Below are positions 1-9,799 of a DNA stretch of 64,000 nucleotides, in pieces; within the stretch, counting starts at the first letter, position 1, and each line of letters opens with the position of its first letter. The DNA comes from Primorskyibacter flagellatus (GTDB taxonomy: Bacteria > Pseudomonadota > Alphaproteobacteria > Rhodobacterales > Rhodobacteraceae): positions 62,001 through 126,000 of the forward strand of contig NZ_FWYD01000005.1 of the NCBI RefSeq assembly GCF_900176485.1, in the 5' to 3' direction. The notes under the pieces were generated by a model. The model did not search any database. It was not told the origin of the DNA and worked only from the letters and a program-made list of their open reading frames with translations. Position numbers and translations under genes: made by a program.

Positions 1-1
1 G

Positions 2-658
2 CCCAGCAGTGTGGCACAGCATGGCATCGCAAAAGAAGTCGGGATAGAAGCCGCCGTCTGGATGCCCCGAGGCTTTGATCTGGCCGAATGCGGCGAGGAT
101 TATGCCGAGTTTCTGCGTACTGTGGTAAGCCACAGATCCAGTTTTGAAGATTTCGAGGCCTATAGTGTGAAGCTGGCCCGCAAAAAAGAAGAAGTGATCC
201 AATCCGACCTTCGCCGCGAAGAAATCTTTCAGTCTGTTCCGGGGGAATTCCCTCCGCTTGTGTCGATTGACGCGGCCCGATCCGATGCGGTTCTGCGCGA
301 CAAGATCGGCGCGGCCTTGGACAAGCACGTTCTGGTCGATTACGTCGATTACAACGCAAGTATGGAAGCGCTGTCAGAATCCGTGCGCGACAACGACGCT
401 ATCGTGCTTGTCTATGGCGACCAGATCGAAGGTCAGAAACGGGCACGCGCGCATTTTCGGTTTTTCCGACGCTGGCGAAAGGCCGTGTGGAACGAGGAAC
501 AACAAAGGTTCGAAATTGCCTTTGGCAATGCCGCACCGGAAGATGCCACCCCCTGCCCCAGCGGGCCGGGCATCCATGTCATCCGGATTTCGTCAGATAT
601 TGACGAGGTGTCGATGGGCGCGTTCCTGTCTTCGCTTGGCGTGCAACCCGCACAATGA
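2..658 (+). CDS. TIR-like / effector-type protein, 5' end outside window (partial)
   Basis: The reading frame is open to the left edge, so the true start is probably upstream; the first possible start inside is a GTG at 11 with no visible ribosome site. The C-terminal half has a Rossmann-like pattern: a beta strand ending in SIDAARSD, then DNDAIVLVYGD followed by an Arg-rich helix. That layout is known from TIR-like domains encoded next to or fused with nSTAND1 NTPases. The N-terminal stretch with WMPRGFDLAE looks like the tail of a preceding similar domain. The stop overlaps the next gene's start by 4 bases (ATGA), so the two are translationally coupled. Likely role: effector or sensor partner of the NTPase in a conflict system. 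The family call is by pattern only and no catalytic residue could be confirmed. Confidence 0.6.
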   Translation, partial: PSSVAQHGIAKEVGIEAAVWMPRGFDLAECGEDYAEFLRTVVSHRSSFEDFEAYSVKLARKKEEVIQSDLRREEIFQSVPGEFPPLVSIDAARSDAVLRDKIGAALDKHVLVDYVDYNASMEALSESVRDNDAIVLVYGDQIEGQKRARAHFRFFRRWRKAVWNEEQQRFEIAFGNAAPEDATPCPSGPGIHVIRISSDIDEVSMGAFLSSLGVQPAQ

Positions 659-3600
659 GTGACGCGATGGATCAACCCGCAGAAAGCTTGACGCCCTATC
701 CGGGATTGCGGTCGTTTCTGCGATCAGAGTTCGATATTTTCTACGGACGCGACGACCATGTGTCCGACATGCTCGACAAACTGGCCAAGAACCAATTCCT
801 TTGTGTTACCGGCCCGTCCGGATGCGGGAAATCGTCGCTGGCGCGGACAGGCCTGTTCAACGCGCTGGAGGCCGGATTTCTTGGGGATCGTGGGTCTGAC
901 TGGATCTATTGCGATCTGTATCCGGAAACCGATCCGCTGGACCGGCTCGCGTCGGCACTGGCAAAGGCGATCGTCACCGGGGAAAGCGGTCGCGGCACCC
1001 CTGATCCGAACGACGAACAGGTGCCGGTTGTCGAAGAGTTGCGCAACCTGTTCCTGAACCACATCGAAAGGCGGTCCAGCAATCTCAATGAGGCGCTGGA
1101 CGGGATCACCTTGCTGGAAGGTCGGCCCATTGTCATCCTCGTCGATCAGTTCGAAGAGATCTTTCGCTATGCGCAGGACGACCCGCACGAAGCATCGCGC
1201 TTTGTCGATGTGTTGCTCAAGACGACGGCGGCGCTTCGGGACGTCTATGTCGTCATCACCATCCGCACTGACGAGTTGGAGAAATGCTCGCGCTATTCCG
1301 GTCTGACAAGCGCGATCAACCACAGCCAGTTTCTGACGCCAACGCTGGACAGGTTCCAGATGCAAGAGGCGATCGAAGGCCCGATCTCGCTGTTTGGCGG
1401 CACGATAGAGCCAGAACTGGCCGTCTGGTTGCTGAACGGGTTGGAAGAGCAGTTGGACAAGCTGCCGCTTATGCAGCACGCGCTTCGGTTGCTGTATATT
1501 GATGCGCGACGCAAGCAGCCCGAGGGCCATGTCACCATCGGCCTGTCGGACTTCTTCCGCGCCTTCGATATTCCCGAGACCCCCGGTCAGTCGCGCAGCG
1601 GCGGGCATGACGCGTTGCGCATGTCGCTGTCGCACCGGCTGGACAAGATCTACAACAGACTGTCCAGCCACGATCAGAAGATCACGCGCGGGCTGTTTTG
1701 TGCGTTGACGACACTGAACAGCCGGGGCCGGGATATTCGTCGTCCGATCAAACTGGGAGAGGCGGCCGCGACGCTCGATTGCAGTTTTGACGAATTGGTC
1801 GCGGTGATTTCGGCCTTCAAGGACGGCACCGAAAGCTATTTGCGCGTCGCCGGAGAATTTGACGGCATAGACCCCGACGACACCGTGGACGTGACCCATG
1901 AATGCGTGCTGCGCCTCTGGCAGCCGCTGCGCGACACATGGTTGCCCGAGGAAAGCGCCTCTGCGTCGAATATCCGCTTCCTTGCGCGGCTTGCCTATGA
2001 CCGGGAGACGACAGCGCGCGGCGGCCTGTGGGACCGGCTGATCGGCAGCGGTTTGCTGCGGAAGAATGCGCGTAAACGCCATTCGGAATGGTGGGCGACG
2101 AGACGGCCGAACGCGGCTTGGGCGGAACGGCATCTGGCGCATCTGAACTGGGTGGATGACAGCGGAACGCTCAGCCCCAGGGATGTGTTTGAACGTGTGC
2201 GCGGGTTCGTCCGGAAATCTGAACGCTATGCGGTCTATGAAAAGGCCACGTTGTTCGGTGTGACCGCGCTCGCGTTGCTTGTCGGGGCGGTGATCGTCGT
2301 TGAACGGGCAGGCGACCGACGGGCACTGGCACAGGCCGAGCTGGAAAGCCTGCAAAAATCCGAAGAACTGGCGCAGGCAAAGCTGTTACTTGCTGAACAA
2401 AAGGCGCAGCAGGAAGAAGCGGATGCCTGGGCCACGAAACAGGAAGCCGCACGGCAAACTTTGTCGGCGGTCCAACCCACGTCTTATGCGCAAGACCCGT
2501 TTGACGTTGCATTTCGTGCGGCATCGGCGCTGGATTATGCCATAGAAGTCAATCTGGACCCCGCATCACTGGATTTTGGACAAAGACAGCTTCGCCAGTC
2601 GCTGACCTATATTCACGAACTTCGGCGCTTCGGTCACGGGCCTGGTGCGGTCAATGCGGTTTATGCCGCGTCATTCCTTGACGGTGGTACGCAGATCGTC
2701 ACGCTGACCGAAGGGTTGGAATTGTTCGTCTGGGATCGCTACGATAATTCTAAGCCCATTCGTGTCGTTCCACTTGCGCAATCGCTCAGCCGTGGCGATG
2801 GCCTACAGGGCAGGTCAATGGCGGTCGCGGCAGATGGCGCTATCGCTGTCGGTACGCAGCGCGGCGCGGTTCTTCTGGTCGAAAGCCTGACAAATGGGGG
2901 CGCGCCGCCCACCGTGACAGAGCTTTACGCCGGACCCGCAGAATGGGGCTATGCCACGATCTCGAAACTGGATTTCTCGGCGGATGGAAGGTTCTTGATT
3001 GGCGGATCCCTGACCGGCCATATTCACGTCTGGCAACGATTGGCGACGGGGCGCTGGGGGCACCACAGGATATTCACATCGCGCAATCTGGTCGCGAGAG
3101 GAGACGGCGAAACACTCGACCTGGCCGATGGGTCGGAATATGCCCCCCCGTCGGCCAGAATTTGGTCGGTTGCTTTTTCACCTGACGGGGTGGTTGCTGC
3201 ATTTGGCCGTCAGGACGGTATCGTCTGTCTGATGACACCTGATGGGCTGGCGACGACCTGTTCCAATGAAGGCCATTCGCAGGCGGTCAAAGGCCTGAGC
3301 TTTGCACCCGACGGAAATATTCTCGCGTCGGGGGGCAATGATGACGCCGTGCGTCTTTGGAGATTGTCGCGGCCAGCCGGCGACACAAGCGGCTTGCCCG
3401 CGGTTTCTCTGTCTGATGGCAGGCTCTGGCAGGATTCGGACATTTGGGACCTCAGTTTCAACAACCAAGGCAGCCTGCTTGCGGCGACATCCTGGGACGG
3501 CACGACTTTTCTGTACCGCACCGATGAGTGGCGTCCGTTGACGATTTTGCGCAGCCACCAAAGGGCCCCCCGGACGGTGGAATTCGCGCCGGAAAACAGC

Positions 3601-4731
3601 GAGGTTCTGACCGCTGCGCTGGACAACACGGCCCGCATCTGGACGCCTTTTGCGTCACGCCTGACTGATTATTCGCTTAGCGGGCGGGTATCGGGCAATT
3701 CCGCGCAAGTGCAGTCACTTGCCATGGGGCCGGAAGGCAAATGGGTGGGGTATACCGACCGGACGACGATCTGGTCCAAGGCAAAAAACGACAAGGCGAC
3801 ACCGATCTACGTTGCCTCGGAAGCCGATGCGAGTCCGCAAATGCTGGCCAGCTCTCAGGCAAGCGACGTGATGATGGCCAGCATGTACGCGCCCGCCGTC
3901 AGGACGTTCCGGCGAACCGCCACTGGCGAATGGACGGACCTGGAAACGCGGCTGACAGGTGACGCGCTGAACTTTCGCAAGCGCGGCAGAAAACTGGCAA
4001 TGTCCGACGATGGTCAACGGTTTGCGGTGGATGTGGGCGGATCTGACGGTGAGTGGATTCTGGTTTGCGAAACGGGGTCCGATGCTTGCGGAAGCGCCAA
4101 ATCCGATCATATTGCTCTCGTGCGCTTTCAGGCCGAGGTGGAAACCAGCCGGTCCGAGGGGCACGCGTGCCGAAGACCGGCCTTTCCGACATCGCTCGCA
4201 CTGTCGCCCGATGGCGCACGGTTGGCCGTCGGAGGGAGTGATTGCAATATCCGTCTATACGATCTGGACGTGGAAACCGGCGCGGGCACGCTGGCAAAGC
4301 TCGCCCAGTACCATGTCGGAAACATCACGGCGCTGGATTTTTCATCCGACGGCAGTTTTGTCGTGGCGGGATCCGCTGATTGGCAAGGCAGCGTCTGGTG
4401 GCCCGAAACGGATACGATACGTCTGCTGCAAGAGCACCGTTCCAAGCTGACCGGTGCCCGCGCCTTGCCGACGGGCGAATTCGTAGCCACGATATCCAAT
4501 GATGAACATCTGATCATCTGGGATACTGCAACCGGCGCGCCACAGGCTGACTATCAGAGCTTTACCGAAACCTTGAACGCACTCGACGTTCGCGGCACGG
4601 ATGACGGGATCAAGCTGGCTGTCGGCACGCGTGGCGGCAATGTTGTCGTGCAGCAGTTTTTTGTGGCACCACAGAAGTTTCTGGATTTCGCACGAACGAC
4701 GCTTGATGCAATTACGGGCAACGACAAATGA
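655..4731 (+). CDS. nSTAND1-type NTPase with transmembrane segment and C-terminal WD40 repeats
   Basis: A 1358-residue signal-transduction NTPase. After the entry motif TPYPGLRSF there is a Walker A GPSGCGKS (53-60), a Walker B IVILVDQFEE (159-168) and a sensor-like strand ending ITIRTDE (201-207), matching the novel STAND 1 family. A winged-helix/helical region follows. One hydrophobic segment (about 532-549) and a short Gln/Ala/Glu-rich coiled coil separate the NTPase from a beta-propeller, with at least seven WD40-like blades such as FAPDGNILASGGNDDAVRLW. STAND proteins of this shape sense a ligand through the propeller and oligomerise with ATP. The start overlaps the upstream TIR-like gene by ATGA, suggesting an effector-switch pair, probably antiphage or cell-suicide. 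The ligand is unknown. Confidence 0.85.
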   Translation: MSDAMDQPAESLTPYPGLRSFLRSEFDIFYGRDDHVSDMLDKLAKNQFLCVTGPSGCGKSSLARTGLFNALEAGFLGDRGSDWIYCDLYPETDPLDRLASALAKAIVTGESGRGTPDPNDEQVPVVEELRNLFLNHIERRSSNLNEALDGITLLEGRPIVILVDQFEEIFRYAQDDPHEASRFVDVLLKTTAALRDVYVVITIRTDELEKCSRYSGLTSAINHSQFLTPTLDRFQMQEAIEGPISLFGGTIEPELAVWLLNGLEEQLDKLPLMQHALRLLYIDARRKQPEGHVTIGLSDFFRAFDIPETPGQSRSGGHDALRMSLSHRLDKIYNRLSSHDQKITRGLFCALTTLNSRGRDIRRPIKLGEAAATLDCSFDELVAVISAFKDGTESYLRVAGEFDGIDPDDTVDVTHECVLRLWQPLRDTWLPEESASASNIRFLARLAYDRETTARGGLWDRLIGSGLLRKNARKRHSEWWATRRPNAAWAERHLAHLNWVDDSGTLSPRDVFERVRGFVRKSERYAVYEKATLFGVTALALLVGAVIVVERAGDRRALAQAELESLQKSEELAQAKLLLAEQKAQQEEADAWATKQEAARQTLSAVQPTSYAQDPFDVAFRAASALDYAIEVNLDPASLDFGQRQLRQSLTYIHELRRFGHGPGAVNAVYAASFLDGGTQIVTLTEGLELFVWDRYDNSKPIRVVPLAQSLSRGDGLQGRSMAVAADGAIAVGTQRGAVLLVESLTNGGAPPTVTELYAGPAEWGYATISKLDFSADGRFLIGGSLTGHIHVWQRLATGRWGHHRIFTSRNLVARGDGETLDLADGSEYAPPSARIWSVAFSPDGVVAAFGRQDGIVCLMTPDGLATTCSNEGHSQAVKGLSFAPDGNILASGGNDDAVRLWRLSRPAGDTSGLPAVSLSDGRLWQDSDIWDLSFNNQGSLLAATSWDGTTFLYRTDEWRPLTILRSHQRAPRTVEFAPENSEVLTAALDNTARIWTPFASRLTDYSLSGRVSGNSAQVQSLAMGPEGKWVGYTDRTTIWSKAKNDKATPIYVASEADASPQMLASSQASDVMMASMYAPAVRTFRRTATGEWTDLETRLTGDALNFRKRGRKLAMSDDGQRFAVDVGGSDGEWILVCETGSDACGSAKSDHIALVRFQAEVETSRSEGHACRRPAFPTSLALSPDGARLAVGGSDCNIRLYDLDVETGAGTLAKLAQYHVGNITALDFSSDGSFVVAGSADWQGSVWWPETDTIRLLQEHRSKLTGARALPTGEFVATISNDEHLIIWDTATGAPQADYQSFTETLNALDVRGTDDGIKLAVGTRGGNVVVQQFFVAPQKFLDFARTTLDAITGNDK

Positions 4732-4764
4732 CGCCACGCGAGGACAATTCCTTTGTCGCCGTTT

Positions 4765-5991
4765 CTAGGTCAGTTTCGGAATAACCATCGAAAACGTCGT
4801 GACCCCGTCCACGCAACTGACATCCAGCTGGCCATTATGCGCCTTGGCAATGGATGCGGCGATATGCAGACCCAACCCAAGACCCTCGCCCTTGGCGTGG
4901 ATACCGCGGTTGAACGGCTTGAACAGCGCGCTCCGAAGTCCGTCGGGGATCGGTTCTCCCCTGTTGGCCACCGATATCTGAACGCCCGACTCCACGTCCT
5001 TGGCGACAACATGGATCGGATGCTCTTCCGTGCCGTGCTGTACCGCGTTCGCCAGCATATTCGACACGGCCTGACCGATGCGCTGCGCATCCGAACTGAT
5101 GGTCTCGTCGAAGTTCATGGTCAATTCGACCCGGTGGTTCGGGGACGCCGCCCGCACCTCGTCGACGACGTGGCGGATCGCTTCCGCAAGCGGTGCGTTC
5201 GGAATGATCTCTGCACGAATGCCACCGCCCAGCCGGGCCTTGGCATGCAGCATCATGTTCTCTGTCAATTCCTGCATCCGGTGGACGGATTGAGTCATCA
5301 ACGGCAACAAAACCGCAACTTTTTCGGGTTCCGGGTGCCGAACGAGTTGTCGCAGACCTGCTCTGAGGGCGGCGATCGGATTGCGCAAGTCGTGGCCGAG
5401 AACGGCAAGGAATTCTTCCTGTAGCTTGCCCATTTCCTTTTCGTGATCGACCAACTGCTCTTGCGCTTCCAGGCGCTCTTCGGTTTCCAGACTGCGGCCG
5501 ATGACGTCGGCAAACATCTTCAACATGGCCAAAACCCTGGGGTGCCGAAGCTTCCGCGGTTCGGTATCAATCGCGCAAAGCGTCCCAAAGAAAGAGTCAT
5601 CGCTGCGAAAGATCGGAATCGAGGCGTAGCTTACAATTCCGAACTCTTGCGCAATGGGATGTCCCGCATAGACCTCGTCAGTGCTCACATCCTCAAATAC
5701 GATCCTTTCCGATGTGTCGCGGACCATTCTGCAAAAGGTAGAGCGTATGTTGATCTCGTCTCCAGCTTGCAGGCCGAAGTTGATTTCGTCCACGGTACGA
5801 CACGCAACCCAGCGGTCCTGAGTCACGCGTGCAACCGCAGCAAACCGAGTGCCGGTCGCCAGCATGACGGTTTCCAGGATGACGCCAATCGTTTCACTGC
5901 TGAGAATTGTTTCTATTTCAGCCTGAAAGTCGTGCTGTCCCTCCAAAAACGCGCGGTGGTTTTGAAGTTCGGTAGTCGCCTGTTGATCCAT
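4765..5991 (-). CDS. Soluble GAF-domain sensor histidine kinase
   Basis: A 408-residue two-component kinase. Residues about 25-175 form a GAF domain (SYASIPIFRSDDSFFGTLCAID). A short coiled linker leads to a HisKA dimerisation helix with the phospho-acceptor in AVLGHDLRNPIAAL (His 200). The HATPase_c domain shows an N box SNMLANAVQHG and a glycine lid GEGLGLGLH. No membrane segment is visible, so it should sense an intracellular signal. The frame can extend to 6075, but the ATG at 5991 gives the start expected before the GAF domain; neither has a strong ribosome site. No response regulator lies next to it. It is convergent with the STAND gene and separated by 33 bases. Confidence 0.85.
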   Translation of the reverse strand: MDQQATTELQNHRAFLEGQHDFQAEIETILSSETIGVILETVMLATGTRFAAVARVTQDRWVACRTVDEINFGLQAGDEINIRSTFCRMVRDTSERIVFEDVSTDEVYAGHPIAQEFGIVSYASIPIFRSDDSFFGTLCAIDTEPRKLRHPRVLAMLKMFADVIGRSLETEERLEAQEQLVDHEKEMGKLQEEFLAVLGHDLRNPIAALRAGLRQLVRHPEPEKVAVLLPLMTQSVHRMQELTENMMLHAKARLGGGIRAEIIPNAPLAEAIRHVVDEVRAASPNHRVELTMNFDETISSDAQRIGQAVSNMLANAVQHGTEEHPIHVVAKDVESGVQISVANRGEPIPDGLRSALFKPFNRGIHAKGEGLGLGLHIAASIAKAHNGQLDVSCVDGVTTFSMVIPKLT

Positions 5992-6182
5992 GGCACAGTT
6001 TTCCGTCTTTGCATCTTCCCAGTGTAAAAAGGCGCGATAATGCCGTCCAGTAACTTCACGATGCAAAGCAACCATCTGGGCTGGCTGCTAATCATGCGAC
6101 AGAAAGAATACCAGCGAAAAAACATAAGGTTACGTCATATGACACACATATCGCGGGGCCATCGACCAGCCATTGCGGGACG

Positions 6183-7181
6183 CTACCCAGCGTAGGGCCC
6201 GTATTTTGGTGCCTGGTGCCAGTCCCATGCGGTTTTTATGATCATTTCGATATCCGGCATCTCGGGCGTCCAGCCCAACAGGGTTTTCGCACGACTGCTG
6301 TCGGCCACCAGCGTCGCGGCGTCTCCTTCACGTCTTGGCTTGATACGATAGGGAATTTTCCGGCCCGTGACTTTTTCGGCCGCCTCCAGCACTTCCATGA
6401 TCGTGAAACCATTGCCATTGCCGAGATTGAAGTCATGCGCACCCGGATTTGCATCCATGTAATCCAGAGCTGCCAGATGAGCCGACGCAATATCGTTGAC
6501 GTGGATATAGTCGCGTGTGCAGGTGCCATCGCGCGTGTCGTAATCGTTGCCGTTAATATCGAGCATGTCCCGCTCACCAAGGGCCGCCAGCAGGATATTG
6601 GGGACCAGATGGGTTTCGGGTTCATGCGCTTCGCCGATCTCGCCGGATGGGTCGGCACCGGCGGCGTTGAAGTACCGAAAGCAGACAGAGCGGATACCGA
6701 AGGCGTGACCGTAATCCGCCAGCACCTGTTCCATCATCAGCTTGGTGCGTCCGTATGGGTTGAGCGAGTTCTGGGGGTGGCTTTCGGCGATCAACGCGGT
6801 TTGCGGGTTTCCGAAGGTCGCGGCGGTGGAGGAGAACACGATACGGTCCACATCGGCTTTGCGCATCGCGTCCAGCAGGTTCAGCGTGCCGACCACGTTA
6901 TTGCGGTAGTAGATATCCGGTGCCACCACCGACTCGCCCACGGCGATCAGCGCGGCAAAGTGATAAACCGCGTCAAACCTGTGCTCAGCGAACAGTCGGG
7001 CCAGTGCGTCCGTGTTCAGAAGATCCCCTTCGATCAGCGGCACCGTCGAAGGTACGGACGCGGCATTGCCCTGCGACAGGTTATCGAAAACGACAACATC
7101 ATAGCTTCGCTCAACCAGCTGCCGCACCATGTGAGAGCCGATGTACCCCGCGCCGCCGCAAACAAGTATTTTGGATTTCAA
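6183..7181 (-). CDS. galE: UDP-glucose 4-epimerase
   Basis: Interconverts UDP-glucose and UDP-galactose with tightly bound NAD in the cytoplasm, supplying galactosyl units for surface polysaccharide. The N-terminus has the nucleotide-binding motif GGAGYIGSH, the catalytic Ser lies in FSSTAATFG and the Tyr/Lys pair in YGRTK, all characteristic of extended short-chain dehydrogenases. The most convincing start is a TTG at 7181, preceded by AGAGGA eight bases upstream, which begins the protein right before the first beta strand. A GTG at 7229 would add 16 unconserved residues. Its neighbours are a histidine kinase and a sugar isomerase, with no obvious operon partner. Confidence 0.92.
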   Translation of the reverse strand: MKSKILVCGGAGYIGSHMVRQLVERSYDVVVFDNLSQGNAASVPSTVPLIEGDLLNTDALARLFAEHRFDAVYHFAALIAVGESVVAPDIYYRNNVVGTLNLLDAMRKADVDRIVFSSTAATFGNPQTALIAESHPQNSLNPYGRTKLMMEQVLADYGHAFGIRSVCFRYFNAAGADPSGEIGEAHEPETHLVPNILLAALGERDMLDINGNDYDTRDGTCTRDYIHVNDIASAHLAALDYMDANPGAHDFNLGNGNGFTIMEVLEAAEKVTGRKIPYRIKPRREGDAATLVADSSRAKTLLGWTPEMPDIEMIIKTAWDWHQAPKYGPYAG

Positions 7182-7439
7182 CTTGATGATCCTCTTAATC
7201 TTGCCCGGCCGGCTGGTTAGGTAGAGCACGCCACGTCCGTCTTTCTGACGCAGCTACCCTCAGTTATCCGCAAGAAACTAATAGGCATGGGTCACGCCGA
7301 AACTCAAGCAAAGGCCGTTGTCGGGGCGGATCAGTAACCTTGTGAAAACACCTCCGGTGGTCAGCAACTGAAGACAGGACCGCTGCCTTTCACCGTCGGC
7401 CCGAGCCGCGACCGGAAACTTCTGTCCCAGAGATTTCCG

Positions 7440-8126
7440 TCAGCCCAGCCAAGTCCGATAGTCGCTGACCAGCAGGTGCTTGGGGTCCACATCTTCGTCG
7501 ATCCTGGCGAAACGGCCAATCGGTTCGCGAAAAATATTGTCCGTCTCGTCGTCATTGACGGTCGAGACTTCGCCGACAAGCACATCGCCGCCTTCCCCCC
7601 AGAAGGCATGCCAGTCTCCGGGCATCAGGGTGACGCTTTCCCCCGGCGCAAGGGACAGCTTTTCGCCGGGGGCGTAATCGCGCCGGATACCATCGCAGAA
7701 GACAGTGCCACCCTTGTCCTGCGCGAACCCGCCTTGATCGTCAGACCCGAACAGTTCGATGACAAGCGTCGCGCCGCCGCGGTTGATGATATCCTCGGCC
7801 TTGATGACATGCGTGTGCATCGGGCTAAGCTGATCCTGTCGCGAAATCAGCAGTTTTTCAGCGTAGCACATGCCGCCGCCACGTTGCAGGTCCGCAAGCC
7901 GCCCATTGCGCAGCGTGAACAGGAACAGGCCCATCCTGTCGAAATCGCCTGCTCCGTAATCGGTAATATCCCAACCGCAGCGGGCGTCGATGACATTGCG
8001 GGCCGCGTCCTTGCGGGCCTTGAATTCTTCGGGTGTCCAATAGGCGAAGGGCGGAAGGACAAACCCGTATTGCCGGATCATGTCATCCGCCGCCATCAGG
8101 ATTTCGTTTATGCGTGAACGCTTCAT
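7440..8126 (-). CDS. D-lyxose/D-mannose-type cupin sugar isomerase
   Basis: A 228-residue cupin of the D-lyxose isomerase family, which interconverts D-lyxose with D-xylulose and D-mannose with D-fructose using Mn. The metal ligands are visible as His104 and His106 in MHTH, Glu111 in KAEDI, and His173 in GDWHAFW. The length fits the family. It is the distal gene of a minus-strand set that also holds dadA, a mannitol-dehydrogenase-family reductase, fucU and an aldo/keto reductase, so an isomerase step in breakdown of a hexose or uronate is plausible. The exact substrate cannot be read from the sequence; related cupins also act on other aldoses. Confidence 0.85.
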   Translation of the reverse strand: MKRSRINEILMAADDMIRQYGFVLPPFAYWTPEEFKARKDAARNVIDARCGWDITDYGAGDFDRMGLFLFTLRNGRLADLQRGGGMCYAEKLLISRQDQLSPMHTHVIKAEDIINRGGATLVIELFGSDDQGGFAQDKGGTVFCDGIRRDYAPGEKLSLAPGESVTLMPGDWHAFWGEGGDVLVGEVSTVNDDETDNIFREPIGRFARIDEDVDPKHLLVSDYRTWLG

Positions 8127-8193
8127 GCTGCGACCCCATCAGTGTCAGAAATTTCAATCGACCTCCGCCGCCGTCCGGATGAAAAGCGCAGCA

Positions 8194-9453
8194 TCATTTC
8201 TGATACCGTGCCATCGTAAGCCCATCGAAGGAGATCTCGGGCGTCTTGCCCAGCACCACGTCAGCCACGGCACGGCTGGAGCCACAAGCCATGGTCCAGC
8301 CCAGGGTGCCGTGCCCCGTGTTCAGGAAAAGGTTGTTATATTGCGTCGGCCCCAGAACCGGCGTGCCGTCGGGCGTCATCGGGCGCAGGCCGGTCCAGCC
8401 TTCGGCCTTTGAAATGTCGCCGCCCTTTGGGAACAGATCGCCGATCACATGTTTCACGGTGTCCGTGGCGTGTGGGCCAAGACGGTCGGAGTAACCTGCG
8501 ATCTCGGCCGTGCCCGCCACCCTGATGCGGTCGCCCAGCCGGGTGATCGCAACCTTGTGGGTTTCGTCCATGATCGTGGATTGCGGCGCAAACGCATCAT
8601 CGGTGACGGGCAGCGTGACCGAGTAGCCCTTGACCGGATAGACGGGCAGCTTGATGCCGATTGGGTTCAGCACGTTCACAGCGTAGCTGCCCATGGCACA
8701 GACATAGGCATCCCCGGTGATGCGCCCCGCGATTTCTGTGTCCACGCCTGCGACCTTGCCATCCTCGATCGCGATGGATTTGATCGACTGACCGTATTGA
8801 AACTCGACCCCCATCTCGACGCATTTTTCCGTCAATGCGATGGTGAACATTCGGCAATCGCCGGTGCGGTCGGCGGTCAGGCGCAGGCCGCCCACAAACT
8901 TGTTGCGCACCTCTGCCAGTGCCGGTTCGACTTCGATGCAGGCGTCGCGGCCAAGCACCTCGTAGGGGGAATCGTATTCGGCCAGAATGTCCTGATCGGC
9001 CTTGGACGCCTTCATCTGCTTGGCGGTCCGAAACAACTGCAAGGTGCCTTGCGCGCGACCGTCATAGTCGATCCCGGTCTCGGCGATCAGATCAGGCATG
9101 ACATCACGTGAGTAGCTGGACACGCGCACCATGCGACCCTTGTTGATGCGATAGCTTTCCTCATTGCAGTTCCGGACCATCTGCACGCACCATTTCCACA
9201 TGGTCGGGCTGATAAGCGGCCAGATGAACAGCGGACGGCGTTTCATGAACATCCATTTGACGGCTTTCATCGGAATGCCGGGGGCGGCCCATGGCGACGT
9301 CATGCCATAGCTCAGCTGGCCCGCGTTGGCATAGCTGGTCTCCAGCCCCGGTCCGGACTGACGGTCGATGACCACCACTTCCGCACCCTGTTTGGCAAGG
9401 TAATACGCGGTGGTGACGCCGATGACGCCCGCGCCCAAAATGACGACTCTCAT
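8194..9453 (-). CDS. dadA: D-amino acid dehydrogenase (FAD-dependent, DadA-type)
   Basis: A 419-residue FAD enzyme of the DAO family that oxidises D-amino acids to 2-oxo acids and ammonia, passing electrons to the respiratory chain. The N-terminus MRVVILGAGVIGVTTAYYLA is the Rossmann FAD motif. Further typical segments are GLETSYANAGQLSYG, the substrate-domain block EVEPAL, and the C-terminal GLRPMTPDGTPVLGP with LNTGHGTLGWTMACG. The start at 9453 is chosen because GGAAGG lies eight bases upstream and the protein begins right at the first strand; an in-frame start at 9516 would add 21 unconserved residues. It sits inside the sugar locus, but a link to sugar breakdown is not evident. Confidence 0.88.
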   Translation of the reverse strand: MRVVILGAGVIGVTTAYYLAKQGAEVVVIDRQSGPGLETSYANAGQLSYGMTSPWAAPGIPMKAVKWMFMKRRPLFIWPLISPTMWKWCVQMVRNCNEESYRINKGRMVRVSSYSRDVMPDLIAETGIDYDGRAQGTLQLFRTAKQMKASKADQDILAEYDSPYEVLGRDACIEVEPALAEVRNKFVGGLRLTADRTGDCRMFTIALTEKCVEMGVEFQYGQSIKSIAIEDGKVAGVDTEIAGRITGDAYVCAMGSYAVNVLNPIGIKLPVYPVKGYSVTLPVTDDAFAPQSTIMDETHKVAITRLGDRIRVAGTAEIAGYSDRLGPHATDTVKHVIGDLFPKGGDISKAEGWTGLRPMTPDGTPVLGPTQYNNLFLNTGHGTLGWTMACGSSRAVADVVLGKTPEISFDGLTMARYQK

Positions 9454-9799
9454 GGGAAATGCCTTCCAATTGCGTTCGAGGCACGATGCGACGGAACGGT
9501 GCGGGGTGCAAGGCAAGTGGGAAATCTGCGCACGGCAAACACCGACACATGCAGAAAATCATGGGCACTAGGTTCGGAGCCAGAGGGGAGAACCCTTGCC
9601 AGAGCGGCAGGACAACTCGGAATCCGAGCATGGGATTTCTTTACGGGCTAGCTGAGCCGGAAATCGCTTGTCTCGCATCTTGGGGGAATGGAGGCAGTAT
9701 TCCCTGACTTCCATCCTCCTGCTCTATATTGATCGCACTGCCTGGACAAAGAAGCGACTCGACGCCGGCTAAACTCTGTAATCGGCAGGGTCGCGCACG
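9454..9799 (-). other. Gene-free stretch upstream of dadA
   Basis: No supported gene. It should carry the dadA promoter. A six-base inverted repeat, GGGAAT at 9684-9689 and ATTCCC at 9699-9704, is the only structure noticed. Short frames here have neither ribosome sites nor recognisable residues. Confidence 0.5.

Noticed and set aside
724-2355. 543-codon open frame on the minus strand
   Set aside because: It is antisense to the STAND NTPase with clear motifs and has no family-like residues; a GC-rich shadow frame.
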